DNA of 64,000 nucleotides from the NCBI GenBank assembly GCA_022495005.1, contig JAGYXB010001571.1, positions 248,001 through 312,000 on the forward strand, given 5' to 3'. The DNA is from Rhyacophila brunnea (Eukaryota > Arthropoda > Insecta > Trichoptera > Rhyacophilidae). Shown here piece after piece: positions 46,490 to 56,870 of this stretch (positions are counted from its first letter, which is position 1; the number at the start of each line of letters is the position of its first letter). The notes below the pieces were generated by a model that ran no database searches, was not told the origin of the DNA, and worked only from the letters and a program-made list of their open reading frames with translations. The translations under genes were made by a program, and so were the position numbers.

Positions 46490-47782
46490 CGAGGGTGGGT
46501 CAATAATTCCTTAGAAAAAAGCATTAAAACAGTTTTGATTTTTGTATTTTTTTTTTATTTCTCAACATAATCTCCTTGGAGCTCAATACACTTGGCTAGA
46601 CGTTTCTCAATATTTTTTAAACTGTCAGAAAAATAAGTTTTCGGAAGGTCCTCAAAATAAGCATTTGTCCGATCGATGACTTCTTCATTTGAAAAAAAAC
46701 GTTGTCCACTTAGCCATTTTTTTAAGTTTGGGAAAAGGAAAAAGTCACTGGGGCTAAATCTGGCGAATACGTTGGGTGGTCGACCAATTCGAACTTCAAT
46801 TCTTCAATTTTAGCCATTGATCGTAAACATGTGTGAACACGGGCATTGTCCTGACGAAAGAGGATTTTTTCCTGTTTAAATGAGGCCGTTTTTCTTCAAT
46901 TTCGTTTTTTAGCTGGTCCAATAAAGATGCATAATAATCCCCTGTTATTGTTTTTCCTTTTTTCAAATAGTCAACGAAAATAATTCCACGTGCATCCCAA
47001 AATACAGCAGCCATAACCTTACCAGTTGATTTTACGGTTTTCGCCTTCTTTGGACATGGTTTGCCTTTCGCAATCCACTGCTTTGACTGTTCTTTCGTCT
47101 CGGGAGTATAGTGGTGTATCCATGTTTCATCTACAGTCACAAAGCGACGAAAAAAATTCATCCGGATTGCGTTGCATGAGCGACAACAGGGCTTTAGAGG
47201 CCACCACCCTATTGCGTTTATTGTCGACTGTGAGCAAACGCGGCACCTATCTTGCAGAAATATTTTTCATGCCCAATTTGTCATGTAAAATAGAAATGAC
47301 GCTACCTTTTGAGATCCCTGTAACCTCAATTATCTCACTAAACTTTAATTTTCGGTCACTTAACACCATATCGTGGATTTTATTGATCATTTCTGGTGTA
47401 GTCACCTCTACAGGACGTCCTGAGCGTGGTTCATCCTTTGTTGATGTACGACCACGTTTAAATTCATTTAACCAGTTATAAATAGCTGCAAGTGAAGGAG
47501 CAGATATGCCGTGAACTAAATCCAACTCATTTTTTATTTCCTTTGCTGTTAACCCTTTTATATTAAAATGTTTAAAAACAGCTCTAAACTCAATTTTCCA
47601 TTTTTCCATTTTCCACAAGCAAATTTTTTTTTGAATGTACGAGAAACACACAACAACCCGACCAATCTGATTGAAACTTCGCAGCATACTGAATCGGTAG
47701 TGCTGCTGCATGAAAACAAACCGCTTACAGTACTAGTCGCGCCACCTGTCGGCTTTTCTAAGGACTTATTGACCCACCCTCG
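46490..47782 (-). mobile_element. mariner element, full length, inactivated
   Basis: The terminal inverted repeats begin CGAGGGTGGGTCAATAA and share about 30 bp (left has AATAATTCC, right AATAAGTCC). TA lies on both sides (46488-46489 and 47783-47784). The 1,293-bp length is normal for mariner. The single transposase gene lies on the minus strand and is broken. The near-identical TIRs and well-preserved coding frame suggest moderate age. Confidence 0.93.
46555..47609 (-). pseudogene. mariner transposase pseudogene (DD34D type)
   Basis: This would catalyse cut-and-paste transposition. The frame starts MEKWKIEFRAVF at 47609. Its first half holds the paired helix-turn-helix DNA-binding region, including GLTAKEIKNEL, RSGRPVE and ISKGSVISILHDKLGM. 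The catalytic domain begins FVTVDETWIHHYTPE (first Asp). The second Asp lies in QDNA, and the third in the region of YSPDLAP followed by an expected SDFF. The end YVEK-stop is at 46555. Defects seen: an in-frame TAG right after GMKNISAR (47247-47249, where Trp is usual), a seven-T run near 47153 that shifts frame, a second shift after PHLNRKK near 46870, and a third just after YSPDLAP near 46752 that displaces the last Asp. It is therefore inactive. Confidence 0.93.
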
Positions 47783-47784
47783 TA

Positions 47785-48511
47785 CATCACCAGTTCGCCC
47801 TGAACTTACAGTAGAGTTATGGAAGTGAGTATTTTAACCTAAATAACTGCATTTTGTTTTGATAAATGACACAAAATCCCAACGGTTACATGAATTCTAC
47901 AGTATGACCCGGCGTAACGTATGACGTAAAAAATAATTATTATTTCAAATTATTTTTAATCAAACATTGTTTGTCTTTATTTTACTTTTAATCTAGGTAT
48001 TTCTATGAAAATAAAGGCGATGCTATTATTTATTTTTGAATGCGCTCATAGTTAATTTAATTTAATATGTATGTTAGTAATTATTTATTTGGTGAATATT
48101 ATATACTTAGGATATTGGTATCTACCTAATATTAGCAGCCAATGGTAATTAATTTATAGATGCTATTATTTTGTGTTGTCATTCCAATAGTAAATATATA
48201 ATATTTATTTGGATGTTTGTAATAAGTTTAATTGTTAATTATAGAAATATATAGATATAATAATATACAGATATATTATATACATAGTTTTTTTTTTTTT
48301 TGGAAAAAGTATTAATATAAAATTGTTAGCAAGTACGAGTAAGTACCATCATAAAATATTGGAGAAATCCGTGACGTCGGTTAGTAATTGAAGTAGTAGA
48401 TACCTACTTTTATTTTAATAAACAAAAACCGATAGCCAATAGTCGCTTGATTTTGAAGAATACTGATGAGCAGGTATTAACAGGCCAATAGTTAAAGTTT
48501 GTCGTCATAAG
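47785..48511. other. unassigned; AT tracts
   Basis: Runs of AT and a 14-T tract occur near 48240-48300. Immediately right of the mariner the sequence continues the frame interrupted at 46489 (see findings). Confidence 0.4.
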
Positions 48512-48597
48512 TATGTCACCTCGTAGCATAGTGGATAATTCGTGGACTGGGTCGTAAACCCAGGAGATGCAGGGACGATTCCTGCCGGGTGTCTTAC
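48512..48597 (+). repeat. tRNA-like SINE head (degenerate)
   Basis: CCTCGTAGCATAGTGGATAA resembles box A. GCAGGGACGATTCCTGC is a paired T-arm with a diverged box B. It is followed by a T run. SINE or tRNA pseudogene. Confidence 0.45.
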
Positions 48598-49406
48598 TTT
48601 TTTCAAAAAGATTTTTTCTATTGGTTATAATATATTTTCTCAGAAGTGATTTTCAAAATTATGTTTGTTCAATAATTAGAATGGTACATTCTTAAATCTT
48701 GTGAATTATTCGTTGAATAATAAAAAAAGATTATTAAAAACTATTTTATTACTTATTACGAAAAAACCGAAAAAAGCGAATGCCGCATGTTATTATTACC
48801 TATGAACTTGGGTTATTACGATCATTAGGTATTTAAATAGTAAAAGTAATCATTAACAATTATCGTGTAAATAAATATAACATTTGAGGTGCGTACTTTT
48901 TGACCACTCAGTAATCCGTGGGCCGTGCAGCAATACGCTACGGTCTTAAGTCCTGAACGTCCTTGTTTTGTCCCGAATATCCATTATTCTGAGAGAGCGC
49001 TAAAAATTTCCCGAATATCCACAACGAGTAATTGTAAATAAAACGCATTTTCTGTGCATTTACTGATTTATACCAGTATATTATTCTTGGAATCTATTCT
49101 TAGATAATGTTGCAATCATACAGTGTAGAAAGAATGATTGATACATCTACTGATATTTCAATATACGACAATGAAATTTGTTTTTCGTCTCCTGAAAAAT
49201 TGACATTTGGTCTATTCGGGAAACAAATCCTAAAGCGACGAAATGTTTGTATTTTCTTTTATCAAATGCCACACTTAAACCAGGCGGAGATAATATTCCT
49301 TATTTAATAATTATTATTCCTTATAATATTTTTAATGTATGAATTATTTACATTAACATGGTATATGACGGGAATACGTTAGGTACTTAATTATGATCAG
49401 AATATA

Positions 49407-49841
49407 CAGTTTCACCGGTTAATTGGGGCAGCCGATTATTTGGGCCAAATCTCAAGGAATGGAAACCAAACCAAGGAACTGATAATAATTTACATCGCTT
49501 AATTGCGACAGTACATTTAAGATCTTAATAGGTACATATTACTATGTTACATATGGAGGAAAATGAAAGACATGTTACAAGTTAATATTGTTAATTCTCA
49601 AGAATTTTGGATAATAGACAACAATTTACGATTGTAAATCAAGAGTGTGGGGATGCAGTTGGTGAAGGCATTAAGCCGAAACATCAAATATTGGACGAAG
49701 AAGAAGACAATGATGATAATGATGAAATGAATGTACTTATCGTTTTAATTTAGAATTTATTCTTGTATATTGAAAGAAAAATATTCATTGTTTTCGTTTA
49801 ATTGGTCCAAAATTACTGTGTCCCAATTAAATGGAATCGTC
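49407..49841 (+). mobile_element. pogo/Tigger-like non-autonomous relic
   Basis: The left end, CAGTTTCACCGGTTAATTGG then GGCAGCCGATTATTTGGGCC, is inverted on the right (49796-49841, with TTAATTGGTCC and TCCCAATTAAATGG). TA lies on both sides (49405-49406 and 49842-49843). Multiple TTAATTGGG-type words near both ends, plus an acidic C-terminal coding trace inside, fit a deleted pogo/Tigger-like element (inference). Confidence 0.55.
49595..49753 (+). pseudogene. acidic C-terminal tail of a pogo/Tigger-like transposase
   Basis: The 53-codon frame reads QQFTIVNQECGDAVGEGIKP, then QILDEEEDNDDNDEMN, and ends at TAG 49751-49753. A stop immediately precedes it at 49592-49594, so the catalytic part is absent. 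Acidic tails of this kind are usual for Tigger/Jerky-type transposases. Confidence 0.45.
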
Positions 49842-49843
49842 TA

Positions 49844-51948
49844 GGTATCTACATAAAATTATATCCCACCAATATTCACAATATTATGTGCCTGTTAAGA
49901 GCGATGAACTTTCGAAGGGCAGACATGCTTTTTTCCAAATATAAAGTAAAATGGAATAATCAGATTAATTCTAAACCATTGGAGTTCTCAGCTCTTAGCA
50001 GGACACGACGGCTTAAAGCTCGATTAAATATAAGCTCATAGGGAAAATTCACATGGCGCATCAATCAAAACATTGACAATGCCGATCGCATCATCTGCGG
50101 ATGATCTTGTCAAGTCAGCCAGACTGTCGGTTGAGTCTTGGAGACGTAGCAGATGGTGGAGGTAAAGCTGGTTCACAACTTTATATAATGTTTACCTTGA
50201 TTTAATTTTATACATAAGTTAAAGTTTGACAATCCGATCATGATTTGGAAATGGTTCTTCCAAACCTTCTGATGGTTTCAACATACACATACTTAATTAA
50301 TTGACATCTCCCACCTCCCATTACTTACAATTATAAAATCGTGATATACCTACTAAGCAGCGTATCTATTAATAAATTCTCGTACAGATTAGACGTAGGT
50401 GCTTATATATAATGATTTATTTTATAACGCAACATATTAACCGTGTTTGCTTTATGCATCGTGAACAATCGATAATTAATTATGCCTATCTACTACGCGA
50501 TCATTACCTTGCGTGAATTACCACCACGTGAAATCGTGGTCTTCTTCCCACTGGAAATCATAACATAAAGCAACCACGCAGTAGTATTTTCATTTAACAG
50601 AGTTTTGTAAATTTGTGAACAACTAACGACGCTTTATGTTTTCACCGAAAATAGTAATTCAAATATTACAATCATGATTGGGAAATACGTTAGTAGATAT
50701 CTTGTCTAATGTTCACCGTAAATAATCAAAAAATGTGTATATCTACTAGTTTTAATGTATCAGCAAGGGCGAACCTTTTACCGCAGGTGTGTTCAAATTG
50801 ATTTCGATCTTTCGTAAGTTTCAATCGATAGTCAAATTATTAAATTTGAATAGGAAATTTAAAACATATTATAATAATAATAATAATAATAAATGTTGAC
50901 TTAAAGAGTAGGTAGGTACTTAAATACTTATATGAAAATGAAGCTGCAAGAAGATTAACTAAAACCTCCTTATTAAACTAGTAAATTCGTGTAAGTACTT
51001 ATTTATTAAACCAAACTGACACTGATCACCCGCTCTGCCAAAACCCGAATCGCAAGTACTTCTTTAGATTCACTCAATTCAATATTATATAGGTATATTT
51101 TGTGAAATGTGCATAATATATTGCCAGGATGAACCTTGAGACTGATATTGAGACTGATATTAGGCCGTTACTATTTAGATAAACAATCGCATATTATTTT
51201 TCGTTCTGGTTGTCAATATTATTCTTGTAGTGGTCAATGACTTCGGGCCTTCTCAGCATTATTTCGACAGTGTAAGAATTAGCAAATCATTTAAATTATC
51301 ACAATAGTCGCATCTACAGTTAGCATTTCTACACGCGTGACATCGAAGTGCAATAATGCAGAGGCCAGCAGATTTCTCGATCGCAAACTTCATCAGCAAT
51401 GACTCGCAATTTACCGAATATTCATGCATACAATTAGAAGGTTGATTAGTTGCTCAGTCTGAATACCTATTAGTATTAATCATAACTCCGTCTGTATAGT
51501 AAGCTTCGTGTAAATCGAGTTCGGACCTCGGGACAATATCATAAGTACTGTAACATAACGCTCTTCTAACATACCCTTGTAGGTACCGACTGTTTACGCT
51601 GCAAATAAAACTCGCTCCTGCATCCATCGGAGCAACCACCACCAAATCTCGACTTTTCATCTCTCCTCCTGACGACTCTCCATCTACACCTCCTAGTCAT
51701 CCCCAAACCAAAGCAGTCTCGTCCCTTCAACCACGACACTCGCAAAAATCTTGACCTTTATGTACCTTTACCTATGTACCTTTACCTATGTAACCACCTT
51801 CCGTTATATGGATGGCCAAACTAGATTCCAAACTGACCACCAAGGCAATCGATTAATGCATTATTATCTAATAAGATCCGACAATAATTATTAGAGCTGC
51901 ACTATATCAATCCCATTATTTTTTCTAGTAAATACTAACAATTTTAGA
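49844..51948. other. unassigned; ATA microsatellite
   Basis: ATA trinucleotide repeats occupy about 50870-50892. Frames of 68 (-) and 79 (+) codons lack motifs. Nothing else was recognised. Confidence 0.4.
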
Positions 51949-52016
51949 CTCAGACACACAACACTGCAGTTTGCATGCATAAAGACGTGCGGCAACTGCA
52001 GTGCAGTGTGTCAGAG
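51949..52016. repeat. short imperfect palindrome
   Basis: CTCAGACACACAACACTGCA ... is complementary, with a few mismatches, to ...TGCAGTGCAGTGTGTCAGAG. It looks like a tiny MITE. No duplication was identified. Confidence 0.5.
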
Positions 52017-52236
52017 CCCTTAAATATGAACGATTTTTTTTTTAAATGTTTTTGGTGGTGGTAGTATTCTTTTTCTGTAAAATTTTCTTATACCTATACA
52101 CAGTGAGCTATTTATTACTAAGAATATTAACATCCGAATCATGTCGTTATAGGATTTAATTTTAATATGAAAAATATGCATTTAACCTTTCATAATGATT
52201 CGTAAATTAACCTTACTATTATACGTCATATTAAAT

Positions 52237-52583
52237 CAGCGATACTCAACCTGCGGCCTTTTAAGCTTTTATGTGCGGCCCGAAACACATTTATTATCAG
52301 GAATTTCGTATATCTTGAGATTAGTTTCGACTTTGACGCACAGATAGTGACACCAGAAGAGGATTGTCATTATGGTCCACATCAGATCTGGTATAAGAGT
52401 GTTGCTATTTATTGCACACTATTAATTTAAAAAACACGCATAATTTTAAAAATCTCAATGTTTTGTAAGAAAGGGGTGGGGGGGGGTTTCATGATTTTTT
52501 CGTCACACCAGTAGTGATGCGGCCCGCGTTACTTTACAAATATATGTATTTGGCCCGAAGAAAAAAAAGGTTGAGTATCATTG
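52237..52583. mobile_element. 347-bp hAT element with perfect TSD
   Basis: The ends CAGCGATACTCAACCTGCGG and GGTTGAGTATCATTG are inverted. The 8-bp duplication TATTAAAT is perfect (52229-52236 and 52584-52591). The interior has GCGGCCCG near both ends and a G-rich run. No transposase is present. Confidence 0.88.
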
Positions 52584-53069
52584 TATTAAATGGTGATATT
52601 CTTATGAATTACGTTCATTATCTTTAAAATATCGAGTTATAATCATAAAATTTTTAGTGTTGTATTCATATTAAATTGCTTGTATATAATTTTACTGCCA
52701 TCGGCTTGTCTGATCTATAGTTAATAAGCTCTACTTTATGGCACCCTTTAGCAGCATAAAATCAGATTAAATATGCTACAATACTTTCTTTACTAATCAA
52801 GTTTAGCCAAAGACCCATAAAAGTCGAGAAAAGTCCGTGGGCTGTTGATACATCGTTATCGCTTGTTACATTGTCATTCTGTAGAAATCGCTTGTCATAT
52901 TATTTTTGTATAGAATTTATAAACTTAACTTTATTAGTATGTACATATGACATCTTGCACTCTTACAGTTAATGTTTTAGGGATATTTTAATTAATAATA
53001 AAATAATCTCGTGTTGGTTTTGTGGTCGGTAGTACCTATAAGTCAATTGAAAAAACAATTGAGCATAAT

Positions 53070-53304
53070 CAGCGGCAATTTTGTTGTAACGCAAATGACG
53101 CAATCGATTCGTCCAAAGATTTAAAAAATGGGGCCTCGAAACAGTTCAAACCAATAATCCTACTATGTATTAAATTATACAAAAATCTTATATGTTAATT
53201 GAATGTGCTAAGACTTTTTTTTTGTTGAAAATTCTTTTATCTTTCAGTCTCAAACTCAAAATCAGTCGGTGCGCCTGGCTTTTGTGTCACTAAACGCGCC
53301 ACTG
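53070..53304 (+). repeat. hAT-like repeat, CAGYGGC family
   Basis: The left end CAGCGGCAATTTTG and right end AAACGCGCCACTG are inverted. The segment GACGCAATCGATTCGTCC ... CGAAACAGTTCAAA matches 37640-37710 in reverse. No convincing 8-bp duplication was found, possibly because of small indels next to the right end. Confidence 0.45.
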
Positions 53305-53400
53305 AGTAGGTATAATGCCTATTGGAGGTTCATCATGATATTATTTGACAATACCGTTGTATTTGAGGCAATGTCATTAGTTGACATTGTTTCCATAAGG

Positions 53401-54525
53401 CAGGGATGGCGAACCTTTTGCGTACGCGTGCCAAAATTTCCCAATTAATATTTTTCGCCAATTAATATTGGCGTAACAAAAACAAAACTTGTAATAAACT
53501 AGATTCTTTGACTAGCTCTTAATTATCTTTTTAAATTAAATACTCAAGAAAAAGGACCGCTTATTGGAACGCCGTTGGTTTATTTCTATGCACTTTAACT
53601 TATATTACTAAATTATATAATGGTTTCTCATGTATTTATTTTTAAAGTACCAACTGTCACTCTGAATGTTTAATCGTTTGTTTATGTACGGAATTGCAAA
53701 TGGCCGACAATAATAAATTCGCTGCCTAGGCAACGGAACAATTCTAAACTATAATCGTCACGATTACAGTATCATGCTGTGGCGTAAAGGTAGTGCGTTC
53801 GGCTGATAACCGAACAATCGGTAATTAGAATCCAATAGAGTGCATTTTTTTCGGACGCCAAAAATACACTCTGATCTGATTTCCCAAACCCGCCAAAAAG
53901 TATAACTTAAGAATTCTATTAAAAAGGTTTCAAAATTTCAATTGAGTTATTGATATTCTATCTTTCATCGTATTTCTAGTCGAAGGCATATCTTTTATTC
54001 TTTGAATATTTTTTCCTTGTTTTCAAATTACTCGAAAGAGACCGTGGAAGCATTAAAACCACTCTTCTTTCATATTATAGTCTCCATCACTGAGCTGTTT
54101 TCCATTAATATTACCATTCCGGTAAAATAACAAGCAGTTAATATATTTGAATGGCTGCCGATAATTAATTTCATAAGATTTGTTGATTGAATATTTTTAT
54201 TTTTAATTCCCCGATCCTAAGGACCGCGACCTATGCAATCGTACATTTACATTAAACGTAATGATTTTTCTTGAAAATGATTTGCCTGCAATTTTTTAGA
54301 CAATGCGATTTTTCATTATATTTATGCATGCATTTCGTCATTTCCTTGTGCGCATAGATTGGTACTTAAGCATAATATGAAAAACCGAAGAAAATACCCA
54401 TGGCTATGTCGTCATTATTTTGTAAAAAAAAAGCATTTTTTAAATAGTAATTTCTTTTCTCTTCGATATGAAACATTCGCGTGCCATGCAAAATCATCTC
54501 GCGTGCCATAGGTTCGCCATCCCTG
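53401..54525. mobile_element. 1.1-kb hAT element with perfect TSD
   Basis: The ends CAGGGATGGCGAACCTTTTG and ATAGGTTCGCCATCCCTG are inverted. The 8-bp duplication CCATAAGG is perfect (53393-53400 and 54526-54533). CGCGTGCCA occurs near both ends. No transposase frame survives. A tRNA-Ile-like sequence lies inside (53771-53843). Confidence 0.9.
53771..53843 (+). repeat. tRNA-Ile(GAT)-like pseudogene or SINE head
   Basis: GCTGTGGCGTAAAGGTAGTGC resembles a D-arm and box A. TTCGG-CTGATAA-CCGAA is a perfect 5-bp anticodon stem with a 7-base loop and anticodon GAT (Ile). The T-arm and box B (TTAGAATCC) are degraded, so a functional tRNA is unlikely. Confidence 0.5.
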
Positions 54526-54765
54526 CCATAAGGGGACGAAACTGATCCTGAAAATTATCAAATGCATTAGGCACTATAATATTGTTGTTAGGTATATTTA
54601 ATATGTTGGCTCCAGAATGAGTAGGACTATTACAAATATGTAAAACTAACTAATTATCAACTTTTAGTTGATACTCGTAGTTTAGGTTACAATAAATAGC
54701 ATGTTGACATCACTTTTTTTGGCAATATTTTGTTGGTTTATTTAACGGGGTTCGGGATATGTAAG

Positions 54766-55209
54766 CACTGTTACCACAAAAATATTCCAGATAGGGCGAG
54801 AAAATATTTTAACCTAGTGGCAGAATAAAAAAGATTTTCTAAAAATTCAAAAAGTGTCTAGAAACTAACATTTAAAAAAAAATATGTCATAATTATTAAC
54901 ACTGTTTTTACACGAACTGAAAATGAAGAAGAATTTCGTGTCACTAATAAAATTAACGCAGTTAGTAAATTTAGTTATCATTTTGTAAGTAGCATTTATT
55001 TAATTTATGAGGTAGAAAAGAACAGTAGGATGTTGACTTTCAAGCGCAAATCTAGTATAACATTCTAGCTTTATAATGAGAAGTTTTAAGCTGTTTGCAG
55101 TTTTGAAAACGCTAGATTTAATGCCATACGCCAGACGCAAATTTTGCAAGTTAGATGCTTATTCAAAAATGCTAAAACTTGCAAGAAAAACGATAAGTTG
55201 GTGACGCTG
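54766..55209. mobile_element. 444-bp hAT-like element
   Basis: The left end CACTGTTACC and right end GGTGACGCTG are roughly inverted. Flanks TATGTAAG (54758-54765) and TATGTATG (55210-55217) match at 7 of 8. The right ~110 bp match the repeats at 39840-39982 (AACGCTAGATTTAATGCC, ATACGCCAG), and the terminus resembles the 43836 element. Confidence 0.55.
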
Positions 55210-55217
55210 TATGTATG

Positions 55218-56520
55218 GATCGGAAGAAGATCCCGTGAGCCATTCGTTATGCGGTACCAAAATCGGCTACATAACGCTATGACCCTAATTAAAGTTCTAG
55301 TGGTGAACACAGTACCACCTATACAGAATACTATATTATATTATTATGTTATTTTGTGCTCATTTTTATTAGTATTATCAGTTTTTATTTAATCTTTACG
55401 CGGAAGCTTAATTAGCAAATTCGGCAATGTGCGTTTACATAAATAATTATCAAAACATTACTACGGTTTCCTTTAATTTGTTGGTAAAAATCGGTTTATT
55501 GACCGTGATTGCCGTTTAATCAGTGTATTTTATCAAAATATTTATCAGAACAAAAGGTCAACCTTCATTTTTGCCTGTTGCGAAAAAACTTGTTGCTTGT
55601 TACGCGAAATAAATCCGCACAAAACAATCTGATTTCTGAGCAATTTTCGCACATTGGATCAAATCATATTGATTTAATTCAGTTACATTGTCTATAATTA
55701 AATACTTTGTGTTTATAGGCATTGTTTCACATGACGTGTATTTTGTAATTCTTACCAGATACCCCATACTTCATGCCTTATCTGACACATTTTACTAATC
55801 TAATACAATCTTAAAACGTTTCATACCTAAAACCATTAGGGCGATGGAAGGTATATATACTATACATAGTAGGTGGTAGTTTATAAATAGTTAGCTCAAA
55901 CATCGTCATGATAATAATTATTTAGATACCTAATCTAGCCTAAATGTTTCATACGTTGTAGAAGTATTCTCTCTACTGATGATGAGATAGTGTTGTTCCG
56001 ATTGTATATCAAATGATATTGTAAAAATAGGTAGTGTTATTTATATGAAATAATTTTCACATACATCAAATATTAAAAAAATAATCATTAATTTAAATTA
56101 TATATAATATAAATAATATAATATAATATATAATAAAAATATTATAATTTGATGGGTGGGAAAACTGGACTATTTCATTCTTTTTAGCTTTTATTTCGTG
56201 GTAACAGAGCTTCTACCCTACATTTTATATATTGATATACTGATCACTTAGTATTCACCACATATTATGAATATACCTACGACTTGGTTTTCACTCGATA
56301 GAGTTGTATGTAAACAAAGCACGTGTTGTATATACATAATTTTCGATGTGATGACTACGTGATAAGTACATCAATATTGAAAAATGTCATGAATTACCAC
56401 CAAGTAGGTAATTAAATAATGCTGAATCCCTTCAGGACATCATTAATTTTCCGTTTAGAACTGACGATAACCCAAACGATACTAAGATTTTTAGCCATAT
56501 ATTATAATCGAGAAACACAG
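55218..56520. other. unassigned; AT-rich tract
   Basis: An AT-only tract with ATAATATAAT repeats lies at about 56097-56150. Nothing else was recognised. Confidence 0.4.
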
Positions 56521-56870
56521 AATTACTGGGAGCTGAAATACCTAACGGGTGTGGAGTAACAAGCAACCGATCTCGAATGTGGAAAAATATGGGATAAACT
56601 TAAGCACGCGTCAAGAATACGTCATTATCAGCTTTTCCTTCGTTCTGACAACTACTCTTGGTATATAGTGTTTATACAATGACGCTCATTCAATATTTGT
56701 GTATTTTAAGTTTGCAATATAACATCATTGGTTGCAACATACATTATTGCACGTCCATAATGTGTGTTTCATTTTCGTAGGACACACATTCAAAACCCTG
56801 TTTCAAAATGTATTGGGGTATAGCCTATTTGAATTTTATTTATTAATCTGTTCTGTGTTTATAATATACC
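56521..56870 (+). repeat. dispersed repeat shared with 41.7 kb
   Basis: This is the plus-oriented partner of 41690-41944. About 100 bp (near 56640-56735) have no counterpart there, so one copy has an insertion or the other a deletion. An 86-codon frame in its right part is not supported. Confidence 0.58.

Larger units (their letters stand above)
46005..49246. repeat. older element bounded by CCCGAATATCC repeats, host of the mariner
   Basis: An inverted repeat of about 33 bp joins 46007-46038 (GTCGCTATAGGATTTGTTTC then CCGAATATCC) and 49212-49243. The word CCCGAATA recurs at about 46030, 46155, 46274, 48972 and 49011, with relatives at 46197 and 49213 (reverse). Such clustered subterminal words are usual in pogo/Tigger-type elements, but no transposase was identified. 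The mariner at 46490 lies inside. Confidence 0.42.

Noticed and set aside
53771..53843. Functional tRNA-Ile
   Set aside because: The anticodon arm is perfect, but the T-arm and box B are degraded and it lies inside a transposon.
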